From Verrucomicrobiota bacterium (lineage in GTDB: Bacteria; Verrucomicrobiota; Verrucomicrobiia; Palsa-1439): 64,000 nucleotides of DNA. Positions 16,766-29,960 of the stretch are shown in pieces; position 1 is the stretch's first letter; each line of letters begins with the position of its first letter. The stretch lies in contig VHCW01000008.1 in assembly GCA_016871575.1 (NCBI GenBank), forward strand, positions 1-64,000, given 5' to 3'. The notes below the pieces were generated by a model. That model did no database searches, had not been told where the DNA came from, and saw only the letters and a list, made by a program, of their open reading frames with translations. The position numbers and the translations under genes were made by a program.

Positions 16766-17580
16766 TCGGCCACCTCCGTCGCGGCGCCGGGCAGGTAGCG
16801 TTTCAAGGCGCGCGTGATCTTCGTGGTGTGCTCGGCCAAGGCCACGCTGTTGATGTCGCGCGGGCGCGGCAAATCAATCGTGAATTGTTCGCGAATCCGG
16901 CCCGGCGACGGCGAAAACAAAACAACGCGGTCGCCCAGACAGGCGGCCTCGCGGACGTTGTGGGTGACGAAGACGATGGTCTTGCGGCGCTGCTCCCAGA
17001 TGCGCTGGATGTCGCCGTAAAGCTGCTCGCGCGTCAAAGCGTCGAGCGCCGCGAACGGTTCGTCCATCAACAGCACGGCGGGATTGGGCGCGAGCGAGCG
17101 GGCGAGCGCCGCCCGCTGTTTCATGCCGCCCGACAACTCGTGGATGTTGGCGTGGGCGAACTTCTCCAAGCCGACGAGATGCAGGTAGAACTTCGCCACC
17201 TCGCGCCGTTCCTTGCGGCTGAGGTTCGGCTTCAGGTTGAGCGAGAACATCAGGTTGCCCAGCACATCGAGCCACGGGAACAACGCGGACTCCTGAAACA
17301 TCATCAGTCGCATCCGGTTCGGCCCCGTGACCGGCTGGCCATCGGCCAAGACCTGTCCGGTATCTGGCTTTTCGAGTCCTGCGATGATGTTGAGCAGTGT
17401 GGACTTGCCGCAGCCGCTGGGGCCGACCAGACAGACAAACTCGCCCTCGCGCACTTGGAGCGACACGTTGTCGAGCGCCTGCACGATGTTTCGCCGGATC
17501 TTGAACTGCTTGGACACGCCTTCCACGACGAGTTTTTGCGGAGGCGGATTTTTCAGTTCGTGTTCCAGCCCCTGCATCAC
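16762..17580 (-). CDS. ABC transporter ATP-binding protein, sulfonate/nitrate type
   Basis: A 272-residue ATPase of the SsuB/TauB/NrtD group. Walker A is GPSGCGKST, the signature is LSGGMKQRAALARS, Walker B is VLLMDEPFAALD, and the switch histidine lies in VFVTHNVREA. Both ends overlap neighbours by 4 bp (17577-17580 with the binding-protein gene, 16762-16765 with the permease), so the three are co-translated. It powers uptake through the permease at 15998-16765. Confidence 0.92.
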   Translation of the reverse strand: MMQGLEHELKNPPPQKLVVEGVSKQFKIRRNIVQALDNVSLQVREGEFVCLVGPSGCGKSTLLNIIAGLEKPDTGQVLADGQPVTGPNRMRLMMFQESALFPWLDVLGNLMFSLNLKPNLSRKERREVAKFYLHLVGLEKFAHANIHELSGGMKQRAALARSLAPNPAVLLMDEPFAALDALTREQLYGDIQRIWEQRRKTIVFVTHNVREAACLGDRVVLFSPSPGRIREQFTIDLPRPRDINSVALAEHTTKITRALKRYLPGAATEVAE

Positions 17581-18596
17581 TCGACCTCCGGCAGGTTCTT
17601 TTCCCGCAACACTTCGTTGAGCAGGCTCAAATCGTAAATGCGCGACAGGTCCGGCTTGTCGCGCAGGAACCCGATCTGGTGCGCGTCTTCCGCCGACTTC
17701 AACAGCGATGCGCGCACCGGGTCATGAGTGAGGTTGAGTCGTTTCCATGCTGCGTCGAGTGTCACCAGCGGCAGCGATTTGGTTGTCTCCGCCTTGATCT
17801 CCGCGTTGAGAAGTTGTTTCGCCTCGTCGGGATGCGCGGCGATCCACTCCGTCAACTCCACGTGCGCGGCGATCCATTTCTTCAACAACACCGGTTTCTC
17901 TTTCAAGAGCCGCGCGCTGCTGACAAGGTGTGTCGTCACGTGCTTCCCGCCGGTGCCGGGCCAGAGTGAGCGTTCCTCAAGATAAAGACGGCCGTTCGCC
18001 TCCTGTTCGAGCCGCGACACCCAGGGCTCGACCGTCCAGACGGCGTCCAATGCGCCCTTCTGGAACAGCGCCAACTGATCCGGGTTGGTTGTCGGAATCA
18101 CCTGCGCGTCGCCGCCGCTCATCGTCACGCGCAGCCCCTTCGACCGCAACCACGCGCGCGCCGCCACGTCCTGCGTGTTGCCAAACTGCGGCGTGGCGAT
18201 CCGTTTGCCCCGGAAATCGGCGTCGCTCTTGATCCGCCCGTCCGGCTGCACGATCAACGCCGCACCGCCGCTGCACGCGCCGGCAACGATGCGGATTTCC
18301 GAGCCGCGCGATTTCAAGTGCGCGTTGATGGCCGGGTTCGGGCCGACGTAGGCAAGGTCGAGCGTGCGCGCAAAGATTGCCTCCATCGCGCTCGGTCCGG
18401 CGTTATAGACGAACCACTGGATTTTCACGTCGGGACCGAGCCGTTGCTCGAACCAACGGTATTGTCGCGCGACAAGCGCTTGCGCGTGCGTGATATTCGG
18501 GAAATGGCCGACCCGCAGCACCGTGGTGTCTGTGCTGTCGCATCCACCGGCGAACAGCGCCAAAGCCGCCAGCCAATTGGCAAGAAGAACTCGCAT
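17577..18596 (-). CDS. ABC transporter substrate-binding lipoprotein (SsuA/TauA-like)
   Basis: A 339-residue lipoprotein. I use ATG 18596 (MRVLLANWLAALALFAGGC), which gives a signal peptide with a lipobox ending at C19; the longer frame to 18689 would overlap the PLP enzyme gene. The mature part is an NMT1/SsuA-like two-domain binding protein: RVGHFPNITHAQALVA, GPSAMEAIFARTLDLAYVGP and GKRIATPQFGNTQDVAARAWL are typical blocks. The ligand is probably an aliphatic sulfonate or similar anion; nitrate or a pyrimidine precursor cannot be excluded. Confidence 0.88.
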   Translation of the reverse strand: MRVLLANWLAALALFAGGCDSTDTTVLRVGHFPNITHAQALVARQYRWFEQRLGPDVKIQWFVYNAGPSAMEAIFARTLDLAYVGPNPAINAHLKSRGSEIRIVAGACSGGAALIVQPDGRIKSDADFRGKRIATPQFGNTQDVAARAWLRSKGLRVTMSGGDAQVIPTTNPDQLALFQKGALDAVWTVEPWVSRLEQEANGRLYLEERSLWPGTGGKHVTTHLVSSARLLKEKPVLLKKWIAAHVELTEWIAAHPDEAKQLLNAEIKAETTKSLPLVTLDAAWKRLNLTHDPVRASLLKSAEDAHQIGFLRDKPDLSRIYDLSLLNEVLREKNLPEVE

Positions 18597-18639
18597 CCGA
18601 GCGAAGGATAACCGTTTCTCAACAGCCTGAAAAGTATTT

Positions 18640-19965
18640 TTACTGGGTTGCGAGCGCTTTTTCCATCTTCCCCCATACCTCGTCCACATCTTCCAGCCCG
18701 ACCGACAGGCGAATCAAGCGCCGCGACACACCGCAGGTTTCCGCCCATTCCAGTTCCGTGTAATGCGCCAGCAGCGTGAACGGACACGCCAGCGTGAACA
18801 CCGTGCCGAGGCTTGGCCCTTTGCACAGTTCCAGACGATCATAAATCTCCGGCGAACGCGCCTCCGCCTGTTTCGGCAGAAACGTGATCAACGAACTCCA
18901 TCCGCCGTCAGGCCGCCGCACGGCCTCATACGCCTCGGCGAACTCCCACTTCGGATACCAGACCTTTTCGATGGCCGGGTGGCGCCGCAACCGCTCGGCG
19001 ATCAACAACCCGTTCTCATTGTGCCGTCGCATCCGCCAGGCAAACCCGCGCGCCTCGCGATCCAACACCACCGCGTCCTCCGACCACAGCAACTCCTCGT
19101 GTTGCGCCGCCACGATCGCTTTCAACTCCGTGTAGAACGGCGAACGCGGATTGCAGATGAGCGCGCCGCCCATCACATCACCAGTGCCTGCGACGTACTT
19201 CGTCAAGCTCGTCGCGATCAGCGCCGCGTGTCCGCTCAAGTCCACGTTGAACGGCGTGGCAACAACATCGTCGGCCACCAGCGGCACGCCGCGCTCACGC
19301 AACAGCGGCGTGATTCGCCGCAGGTCCGCCGACCCAAGCAACGGGTTGCCGGGAATCTCCGCGAATGCCGCCGCCAGCGGCAACTGGTGAATCAACACGC
19401 GCAGGTCTTCCGTCATCGTCGCCAAATCGTGCAACAGACGGACACCAGCGCCAAACTTCTGTTGCAACTTCAGCGTGTCCACGTACGGAAACCCCAACTG
19501 CACCGTTGGCTGGTTCGGCGCGCGCGTCTGCACCGCCCGCAACGCTGCAAACTGCGCCGCCATTCCACTCGGCTGCAGGAACACGTCGTCCTCGCCGCAG
19601 TCGTAGAAGCCGGCAAGCTGACGACGGAGCGACCGGAACAAATCCGGCTCGTTCTCCACTTTCCGCCCTGACAAAAACGCCTCTGCCCGCCGGCTCGACA
19701 CAATCAATCCCGTATGTTGCCAAAACATCTCCGGCGCGAAACCGGCTGCCATTGCTGCGACACGCGGCGACGGCCACGGAAAGCGGCCAAGCTGCCGTGC
19801 CATTTCACGGACGAGCGGATGAATGACAAAACGGGGGTAACCGGTTTTGATGTGCGCCATCGTCGCCGGTTGTTTTTCCTCGTAGCCGACCACGTCCTGC
19901 CAGCGCGGCAAGGACATCGAGACGGAGTGGACGGAATCCGGAATGGGTTGGCCAAGTGGTTTCAC
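18640..19965 (-). CDS. Cys/Met-metabolism PLP-dependent enzyme (divergent cystathionine gamma-synthase-like)
   Basis: A 441-residue fold-type I PLP enzyme. The PLP lysine is in SLTKYVAGTGDVMGG and VADDVVATPFNVDL holds the aspartate that contacts the pyridine nitrogen. It is longer and more divergent than the neighbouring homologue, with about 60 extra N-terminal residues. It starts 4 bp inside the end of that neighbour (19962-19965) and is followed after 43 bp by the ABC binding protein gene. Likely roles are gamma-replacement or gamma-elimination on homoserine esters, cystathionine or methionine; which one is not decided by sequence. Confidence 0.82.
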   Translation of the reverse strand: MKPLGQPIPDSVHSVSMSLPRWQDVVGYEEKQPATMAHIKTGYPRFVIHPLVREMARQLGRFPWPSPRVAAMAAGFAPEMFWQHTGLIVSSRRAEAFLSGRKVENEPDLFRSLRRQLAGFYDCGEDDVFLQPSGMAAQFAALRAVQTRAPNQPTVQLGFPYVDTLKLQQKFGAGVRLLHDLATMTEDLRVLIHQLPLAAAFAEIPGNPLLGSADLRRITPLLRERGVPLVADDVVATPFNVDLSGHAALIATSLTKYVAGTGDVMGGALICNPRSPFYTELKAIVAAQHEELLWSEDAVVLDREARGFAWRMRRHNENGLLIAERLRRHPAIEKVWYPKWEFAEAYEAVRRPDGGWSSLITFLPKQAEARSPEIYDRLELCKGPSLGTVFTLACPFTLLAHYTELEWAETCGVSRRLIRLSVGLEDVDEVWGKMEKALATQ

Positions 19966-21083
19966 AATGATTGTTTGATATCCGCAATCAAGTCGTTGAC
20001 GTCTTCGATGCCGACGGAGAACCGCACGACGCCGTCGGTGATGCCGACCGCCTCGCGCACCGCCTTCGGCACACCGGCGTGCGTCATCGTTGCGGGATGA
20101 CAGACGAGGCTTTCAACGCCGCCAAGACTTTCCGCGAGCGTGAACAGCTCCAGCTTCCGGCAGAATGCCAGCGCGTCGCCTTCAATGGCAAATGTGATCA
20201 TGCCGGAGCCGCCGGACATCTGGCGTTTGGCGAGTTTGTATTGCGGATGACTCGGCAGAAACGGGTAACGGACCCAGCGGACGCGTTTCTGTTTTTCGAG
20301 CCAGCGCGCGACCGAAAGCGCATTGGCGCAGTGGCGTTCCATTCGCACGGCCAGCGTGCGCTGACCGCGCATCGTGAGCCAGGCGTCGAACGGCGACGGC
20401 TGCAGGCCGAGCGCTTTTTGCGCGAAGACCATCCGCTTGTGCCACGACGCGTCGTTGGTGGCGACGATGCCGCCGAGGCAATCGCTGTGGCCATTGATGT
20501 ATTTCGTCGTGGACGACAATGACAATGTCGCGCCGAGTTCAAGCGGCCGTTGCAGGAACGGTGACGCAAAGGTGTTGTCCACCACAACCGGGAAACCAAG
20601 TTTGCTGATGCCGGCGATGTCGAGAATCTTCAGCAACGGATTCGTCGGGCTTTCGATCCAGACGAGCGTTGGTTTCCTGGCGCGAATCTGCTTCCAGCTC
20701 TCGCGGCGGCTAAGATCAACGTACACGGCTTTGACTCCGAACTTGGCGAAGACCCGCTCGAACATCCGATAGGTGCAGCCGTAGATGTTTTCCTCGGCAA
20801 GAATGAGGTCGCCGCTCTTGAGGCTCGACACAACGGCAGTAATCGCCGAGACGCCGCTGGCGAAACAAGTCGCGTGTTCCGCGCCTTCGAGCGCAGCGAG
20901 CGATTGTTCGAGCAGGCGGAAGTTGGGATTGCCGGAGCGCGTGTAGTCGAAGCCGTCGCGATTGCCCTGCGCGAACGTGGAAGTCATGTACACCGGCGGC
21001 ATGACCGCGCCGGTGTCGCCGACGTAGCCGCGCCCGCCGTGGACGGCGCGAGTGCTGAAGCCTTTGTGTTTTGTGTTAGCCAT
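19962..21083 (-). CDS. Cystathionine gamma-synthase / gamma-lyase family PLP enzyme
   Basis: A 373-residue Cys/Met-metabolism enzyme. I use ATG 21083 (MANTKHKGFSTRAVHGG), a normal family N-terminus; ten codons upstream stay open to 21113 but look non-coding. Key blocks are YTRSGNPNFRLLEQSLAALE, FASGVSAITAV, and SSTTKYINGHSDCLGG with the PLP lysine. It could make cystathionine from an activated homoserine and cysteine, or degrade it. It is probably co-transcribed with the second PLP enzyme and the ABC transporter. A TATTAT-like element lies about 20 bp upstream, but no -35 is clear. Confidence 0.88.
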   Translation of the reverse strand: MANTKHKGFSTRAVHGGRGYVGDTGAVMPPVYMTSTFAQGNRDGFDYTRSGNPNFRLLEQSLAALEGAEHATCFASGVSAITAVVSSLKSGDLILAEENIYGCTYRMFERVFAKFGVKAVYVDLSRRESWKQIRARKPTLVWIESPTNPLLKILDIAGISKLGFPVVVDNTFASPFLQRPLELGATLSLSSTTKYINGHSDCLGGIVATNDASWHKRMVFAQKALGLQPSPFDAWLTMRGQRTLAVRMERHCANALSVARWLEKQKRVRWVRYPFLPSHPQYKLAKRQMSGGSGMITFAIEGDALAFCRKLELFTLAESLGGVESLVCHPATMTHAGVPKAVREAVGITDGVVRFSVGIEDVNDLIADIKQSL

Positions 21084-21230
21084 GGTTGATGTAAAGTATA
21101 ATACGCATGTCATCTAGGCGAGTTCGACTTCTGACGAGATTCCAATGCCGGTCACGTTCCGGTGCCGAGCTTGGCATGGTGTGGCGACATGGTTAATGTT
21201 GACTCCGGGGTTCATCAAGGTTGGCTCGCG

Positions 21231-21443
21231 CTAGATGTTCTCTCCCAGAAACAATGCCGCTTGGACCAGATTCAGCAAGGGACTATCGCCGGATGGAAGT
21301 TCTCCCAGTTTGCGGACCGGCAACTGCCTCAGTTCGTATTCGGCTTGAAGCCAATCGTCAATTTCGTGTCCTGGTTTGCGTCCGCGCTCCAGATAAATCT
21401 GGTAGGCGCGGACACGAATTTGATCTGGAGAGGGGATAGGCAT
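21231..21443 (-). CDS. DUF2934 small protein
   Basis: A 70-residue protein. The segment IRVRAYQIYLERGRKPGHEIDD is split between IRVRAYQIYLERGR and the following PGHEIDDWLQAEYEL, the DUF2934 signature (a short helical domain of unknown function, frequent in soil bacteria). ATG 21443 is 9 bp after the stop of the 22-codon ORF upstream and lacks a strong ribosome site, which suggests coupling. It lies between cysK and the PLP enzyme genes on the same strand. Confidence 0.75.
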   Translation of the reverse strand: MPIPSPDQIRVRAYQIYLERGRKPGHEIDDWLQAEYELRQLPVRKLGELPSGDSPLLNLVQAALFLGENI

Positions 21444-21452
21444 GACAATGGT

Positions 21453-21521
21453 TTATGCGCTCAGTGATGCCTTCTGCGATTGATCGAGGTCAGCGATCAT
21501 GTCGCGCACATGGTTGGACAT
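21453..21521 (-). CDS. Possible 22-residue small protein downstream of cysK
   Basis: ATG 21521 to TAA 21453 encodes 22 residues beginning MSNHVRDMIADLDQ and ending KASLSA. A good ribosome site (AAAAGGAAAACTACC-ATG) sits upstream, 18 bp separate it from the cysK stop, and the next gene starts 9 bp after its stop. The helix-favouring composition and tight spacing suggest a real leader or small protein. Its length gives no homology evidence, so it stays tentative. Confidence 0.4.
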   Translation of the reverse strand: MSNHVRDMIADLDQSQKASLSA

Positions 21522-21539
21522 GGTAGTTTTCCTTTTGAT

Positions 21540-22502
<963 letters not shown>

Positions 22503-22662
22503 GGTTTGGTTCCTTTCGTTAATAATGGTGATGATTGTTGCTTTCTGTCACAGATGCCCTCCACAAGGGACAACGTTCCGGTAAGACGGATTTTTCCGCA
22601 CGGACGACGCTGAAACAAAGTGGCTTCAGTGGTTCGTATTGTGATGTTTTCTTTCATCTTGG

Positions 22663-23499
22663 CTAGATGTTTGGTGCATAGGACTGGAGGTTTCGGTATT
22701 CCGCGAGGATAGACTTCAGCGCGGCTACGTTCGCGCGCACTTGAAGGTCCACGGGAGCGTTTTGCGGCGTTTCAAGGACCAGATCGAAGGGAACGTGCCG
22801 CGCTTGCGGTGGGGCGGCAAGGACGCCTTTGTAGCCTTGTTGAATCAGGCCGCGATTGGCAGGGAAACCGTCAATGATGCGCTGTTCATTGCGCGGGAGG
22901 AATTGTTCCGCTGCCGCCAATGCGGGGAGGAGAAGTTCCTTGCTGAGGTCGGGGCCTTGAACGAAGCCGTAGAGGCCCTCGCTGGTGTCGTCACTGTGCA
23001 GCGCAATGAGTCCGTCGAAATGATGCCGCCAGAGTTCGTCCTCGATGGAGATTACTTCCGGTTCGACGGACGACAACCAGAACTCGCGGTTCAGATCCTT
23101 GCCGCGCCGAGAGTGACGGGTTCCATCCTCGAAACCGGTCGGATTGACAAGCGGATAGGCGCGTATCTCGTAGCCGATGGCGAGTTCGGGGTTTTGGGCG
23201 AGTTCGGCAAAGAACGAAGCAAGACTGTATGCTCCTTCGGGCTCATCACCGTGAATTGTCGCAAAGATACCGAGTCGAATCGAATCAGAGCTTCGCGGCG
23301 AGGATCCGGAAAAAACAAAAACAGGGAGATCATAAGAATCTCCGTTGAACTCGAAGGAACCATATCGCTGTTCTCGAACAGACATGAAGTCGCGCGACAC
23401 TTGGCGCAGCGATGCCAACACGGTTGAGATATCACCACTTGGACGCTGCTTCCGTTGCATTAGAGCTTCACTGTGAGTAACCATGAGTACCATGGTCAT
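22663..23499 (-). CDS. M14-family zinc carboxypeptidase-like / aspartoacylase-like protein
   Basis: A 278-residue protein with a metallo-carboxypeptidase core. FATIHGDEPEGAYSLASFF carries the HxxE zinc ligands, NPTGFEDGTRHSRRGKDLNREF the substrate-binding arginine and asparagine-arginine region, and LIALHSDDTSEG the third zinc ligand. Members include succinylglutamate desuccinylases and peptidoglycan or peptide carboxypeptidases; no signal peptide is evident, so a cytosolic role is likely. The first dozen residues are uncertain because several in-frame ATGs are present (23499, 23484, 23463). It stands alone between cysK and the RND operon. Confidence 0.75.
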   Translation of the reverse strand: MTMVLMVTHSEALMQRKQRPSGDISTVLASLRQVSRDFMSVREQRYGSFEFNGDSYDLPVFVFSGSSPRSSDSIRLGIFATIHGDEPEGAYSLASFFAELAQNPELAIGYEIRAYPLVNPTGFEDGTRHSRRGKDLNREFWLSSVEPEVISIEDELWRHHFDGLIALHSDDTSEGLYGFVQGPDLSKELLLPALAAAEQFLPRNEQRIIDGFPANRGLIQQGYKGVLAAPPQARHVPFDLVLETPQNAPVDLQVRANVAALKSILAEYRNLQSYAPNI

Positions 23500-23610
23500 G
23501 ATACTAATGTATTAAAAACGTTTGTCAACTGGAATTTCCCAGGTTGTTTCTTATGGAGATACACCACCGTCACCAAACTCCACGGTGCTCTTAACGAGGA
23601 TAAGAGGTCC

Positions 23611-26780
<3,170 letters not shown>

Positions 26781-26784
<4 letters not shown>

Positions 26785-27740
26785 TGAACCCGCCGCCCGT
26801 CGCTCAACTCACCTTCGGCGCTGACGATCAACTTCTCGCCGGCCTCGACGCCGGAAAGCAACTCGACTTTGTCGCCGTGTGTCTTGCCCAGCCGTACCAG
26901 CCGCATCTGGACACGGCCTTCGTGGGTGAGATACACGAACGTCAACTGGCCGCGCTCGCGCACTGCCGTTTTCGGAACGAATAGGCCGGTGCGTTCGCCG
27001 ACGACGATCTGGGCGCGGCCAAACAGACCGGACTTCAGCGGTTTGCGACGGTGCAGGTCCACCTTGATGAGAAAACTGCGGCTCGCCGGGTCGCTGGCGG
27101 GAATGACTTCGCCGACCGTGGCGTCGCACTCGCCGCCGATGGCCTCGACGATGACGTGCACCGTTGCGCCGACGGGCACGGCGCCGCTGTAGCGTTCCGG
27201 CACGTAGGCTTCGAGCCGGTAATCGTTTGATTGCTCGACCGTGAACAGCGGTTTGCCGGGCACGGCGAGGTCGCCGACTTCACAAAGCTTGTCCGCCACG
27301 ATGCCGTCGAACGGCGCGGTGATGCTCGCGTGGCTGAGCGCGGCCTTGGCGACTCGGTAGCGTTCCTCGGCGCTCTGGAACTCGACCGCCGTTGCGACGC
27401 CCTGGTCCAACAGTTTCTTGTAGCGGTCGTAATCGCTTTGGGCGCGCTCGAACCCGGCCCGCATCTCGCGGTCGTCAAGCTGCGCGAGCACGTCGCCCGC
27501 CTTGACGGTGTCGCCGGGCTTGACGGGGATCTGCTGGATGGTCGCCATCACCTTCGGCGAAACGGTGGCGCCCACTTTCGGGCGCACTGTCCCGACGACT
27601 TCGTAAATATCCGGTATCTTCTGCGGCTGGACGACCGCCGTCTGCACTTTCACCGGAGGTGCGTCCGCCGCTGGTGGCGGCTGCGTGGCGCGTTCACAGC
27701 CAGCCAATGCGACTGCGAGGATGATGGGCCAGGACTTCAT
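26781..27740 (-). CDS. RND efflux periplasmic adaptor lipoprotein
   Basis: A 319-residue membrane-fusion protein. ATG 27740 ([16 protein letters not shown]) gives a lipobox with C15 and overlaps the stop of the DUF2892 gene (27737-27740); the open frame further upstream lies over that gene. Lipoyl-like half-motifs are at [20 protein letters not shown] and [21 protein letters not shown] is the second, with a short helical hairpin between. It links the pump at 23611-26784 to an outer-membrane channel. No TolC-like gene is present in the window. Confidence 0.92.
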
Positions 27741-27949
27741 TTCTTCTCCGTGCAACAGCAGGAGCCGCCGACCCCAGCCTTCTTGAGGATGTCTTCCATA
27801 AGGCACCAATTTGTAAACCCCGACTGCAACAGGTTCAAGCCGACAAATGCGGTGAACCAGAGCCAGTACGGGCTGACCCAATGTGCCAGCGCAAGGCTGA
27901 TCAGGACAAACGACCCGGCGATGATGCGAATGTAGCGTTCAACCGTCAT
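27737..27949 (-). CDS. DUF2892 small membrane protein
   Basis: A 70-residue protein with two hydrophobic helices (GSFVLISLALAHW and WLWFTAFVGLNLL), matching the DUF2892/YgaP-C type (ERYIRIIAG start). The C-terminus has a cysteine cluster (GSCCCTEKK), which may bind a metal or thiol. It is 12 bp after the DUF6132 gene and overlaps the adaptor gene, so it is part of the RND operon. Similar small proteins often accompany thiol or metal-stress genes. Confidence 0.85.
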   Translation of the reverse strand: MTVERYIRIIAGSFVLISLALAHWVSPYWLWFTAFVGLNLLQSGFTNWCLMEDILKKAGVGGSCCCTEKK

Positions 27950-27961
27950 GATGTTCCTCCT

Positions 27962-28132
27962 TCAAGGTGCGGCGCGAAATGAGCCGCCGACCAGGCCGCC
28001 CAGCACCATGCCGAAGATCGTGGCGATCCACGGGTTGCTGCTCAACGGGCAGGCGCCCGTGGCGCAGCCGATGAATTTGTAGTTGGCGAACCCCGCCAAC
28101 GCGCCGATCACGATTCCGATTGCAATGCTCAT
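27962..28132 (-). CDS. DUF6132 small membrane protein
   Basis: A 56-residue protein from ATG 28132 (MSIAIGIVIGALAGFANYKF), with ribosome site GAAAGGAATTGTGAC. Two glycine-rich helices surround a short segment CATGACPLSSNPW; the two cysteines suggest a metal or redox role. It matches the DUF6132 type. It is the first gene of the RND operon and diverges from the FIST gene; the 123-bp gap between starts must hold both promoters. Confidence 0.75.
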   Translation of the reverse strand: MSIAIGIVIGALAGFANYKFIGCATGACPLSSNPWIATIFGMVLGGLVGGSFRAAP

Positions 28133-28255
28133 GTCACAATTCCTTTCACCCAACACTGAGCCGCCACGCGGCAGAAGGTTACAAGTTGTTTCTCGCCCGC
28201 GCCGCGGCTGTTATTTGCTGTTGCAAAGCGGCGGCGGGTGGAGAACATTGGCGCG

Positions 28256-29434
28256 ATGAGATTCGCCTCGGCACTGACAACGCACACGGACTGGACGGAA
28301 GCCGCTGAAGACCTGACGCGGCAGGTGCGCGCCCGTTTGTCCAGCGGGCGCTCGGACTTGCTGTTGTTGTTCCTCCATCCGCGGTTTGCGGCGCATGCGC
28401 AGCCGTTGGCCGAGCAGTTGCGAATCAACCTGGCCGGGCGCCACCTCATCGGCTGCACCGGCACCGGCGTCATCGGCGACGACGCTGAAGTGGAAAACCA
28501 ACCGGCGATATCGCTGCTGGCCGGCGAATTGCCGGACGTCGAGGTCACGCCGTTTCGCGTGACGCAGGAGGAACTGGAGGAGGCCAACGCCCCGGCATTT
28601 TGGCATTATCACATGAAGGTGACGCCGTCGCAGAACCCGAACCTGTTGGTGCTGGCCGACCCGTTCACGATGCCCTCGATTCCGCTGGTGCAGGCATTGT
28701 CGGGCGCGTATCCGGACAGGCCGTTGATTGGCGGCCTGGCCAGCGCCGCGCCGCAGCCCGGTGAAAACCGGTTGTTCCTCGATGGCGACCTGATGGAAGA
28801 CGGCGCGGTGGGCGTCGCCTTGTCGGGGCGGATCGCGCTGCGCACGGTGGTGTCGCAAGGATGCCGTCCCATCGGCGAACCGTTCACGGTGACGCGGGCG
28901 GAGAAGAACATCGTGTTTGAACTGGGCGGACGGCCTCCGTTGGCGGTGTTGCAGACGATGTTGCCGACGTTGCCGCAGGGCGACCAGCAACTGGCGCGCA
29001 CCTCGCTGTTGCTCGGCCGGGTCATCAACGAGTACAAGGAGGAATTCGCCCGCGGCGATTTCCTCGTGCGCACGCTCATCGGACACGACCCGCAGTCCGG
29101 CGCGATGGCTGTCGGCGACTTGATGCGAACCGGCCAGACGGTGCAGTTTCAGGTGCGCGACGCCAAATCGGCGGACGAGGACCTGCGGGCGTTGTTGGCG
29201 AAGGAGGCGCTGTTGCCGAGCGCGGGGAAAGTGCGCGGCGCGGTGCTGTTCAATTGCCTTGGGCGAGGCGAGGGGATGTACGGGAAGCGCAGCCACGACA
29301 TCAAGACGCTGCACGAGTATTTCGGCCCGGTGCCGGCATCGGGGTTGTTCTGCAACGGCGAAATCGGCCCGGTGGGCGGGCGCGCATTTGTGCATGGCTT
29401 CACCAACGTGGTGGGATTGTTTGGCGAGCCGTGA
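28256..29434 (+). CDS. FIST-domain sensory protein
   Basis: A 392-residue protein with FIST_N and FIST_C domains, predicted to bind small ligands such as amino acids in signal transduction. SDLLLLFLHPRF, HLIGCTGTGVIGDDAEVE and GGLASAAPQPGENRLFLDGD belong to the N-terminal half; GAVLFNCLGRGEGMYG and GLFCNGEIGPVGG to the C-terminal half. ATG 28256 is preferred over ATG 28238 because the family starts with MRFASAL and a GGAG site precedes it. A single-domain response regulator follows 87 bp downstream. There is no attached kinase or GGDEF domain. Confidence 0.88.
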   Translation: MRFASALTTHTDWTEAAEDLTRQVRARLSSGRSDLLLLFLHPRFAAHAQPLAEQLRINLAGRHLIGCTGTGVIGDDAEVENQPAISLLAGELPDVEVTPFRVTQEELEEANAPAFWHYHMKVTPSQNPNLLVLADPFTMPSIPLVQALSGAYPDRPLIGGLASAAPQPGENRLFLDGDLMEDGAVGVALSGRIALRTVVSQGCRPIGEPFTVTRAEKNIVFELGGRPPLAVLQTMLPTLPQGDQQLARTSLLLGRVINEYKEEFARGDFLVRTLIGHDPQSGAMAVGDLMRTGQTVQFQVRDAKSADEDLRALLAKEALLPSAGKVRGAVLFNCLGRGEGMYGKRSHDIKTLHEYFGPVPASGLFCNGEIGPVGGRAFVHGFTNVVGLFGEP

Positions 29435-29521
29435 CCAACGGCGGACTTTGTCTTGCCATTTGCAAGCGACCGGCCTAATCTCCGCCTCCGTTATGCAATC
29501 ACCAATGCGAGGTAAATAGTA

Positions 29522-29956
29522 ATGTTCGGTTCCCGATCACAGTCATCCTCTCCCGATCCAGAGCCTTCGCAGCCACGCATCCGCGTGCTGGTCATTGACG
29601 ACAACGCGGAATTCCGCCAACTCATCAAGGACATGCTGGATCCGGGCCGTTTTGAGGTGCTGGCGCTGGGCAGCCCGGTCAAGGCGCTGGAGTTGTTCTC
29701 GCACCAGAAAGACAGCTTCGACCTCGTCCTGCTGGACTATTACATGCCGCACTTGGACGGCGCCAAGACGTTCGAGTGGCTGCGCAAGATCAGCCCGAAG
29801 GTGAAGGTGCTCATCTGTTCGGGCGCTGACGAATTGCATCTCCGCCGGATTACGGCGCAGTACGACATCAACGGTTTCATCCGCAAACCATTCCACGTGG
29901 ACGACGTGATTGACCTGATTGAAAAGACGGTGCGCGGACCGTCGAAGCCGGCCTAG
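29522..29956 (+). CDS. Single-domain response regulator
   Basis: A 144-residue receiver domain without an output domain. VLVIDDNAEFRQ has the acidic pair, VLLDYYMP the phosphoacceptor aspartate (about residue 71), CSGAD the conserved alcohol position and FIRKPF the lysine. A 20-residue, serine- and proline-rich N-terminus precedes it. A GAGGTAA site lies before the ATG. It follows the FIST gene and may relay its signal, but no histidine kinase is in the window. It is convergent with the DUF362 gene, 4 bp away. Confidence 0.93.
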   Translation: MFGSRSQSSSPDPEPSQPRIRVLVIDDNAEFRQLIKDMLDPGRFEVLALGSPVKALELFSHQKDSFDLVLLDYYMPHLDGAKTFEWLRKISPKVKVLICSGADELHLRRITAQYDINGFIRKPFHVDDVIDLIEKTVRGPSKPA

Positions 29957-29960
29957 CGGT

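Noticed and set aside
21084-21230. A possible SAM- or cysteine-responsive riboswitch before the PLP enzyme gene
   Set aside because: The 150-bp gap has some short repeats but no match to known SAM or related riboswitch cores that I can recognise.
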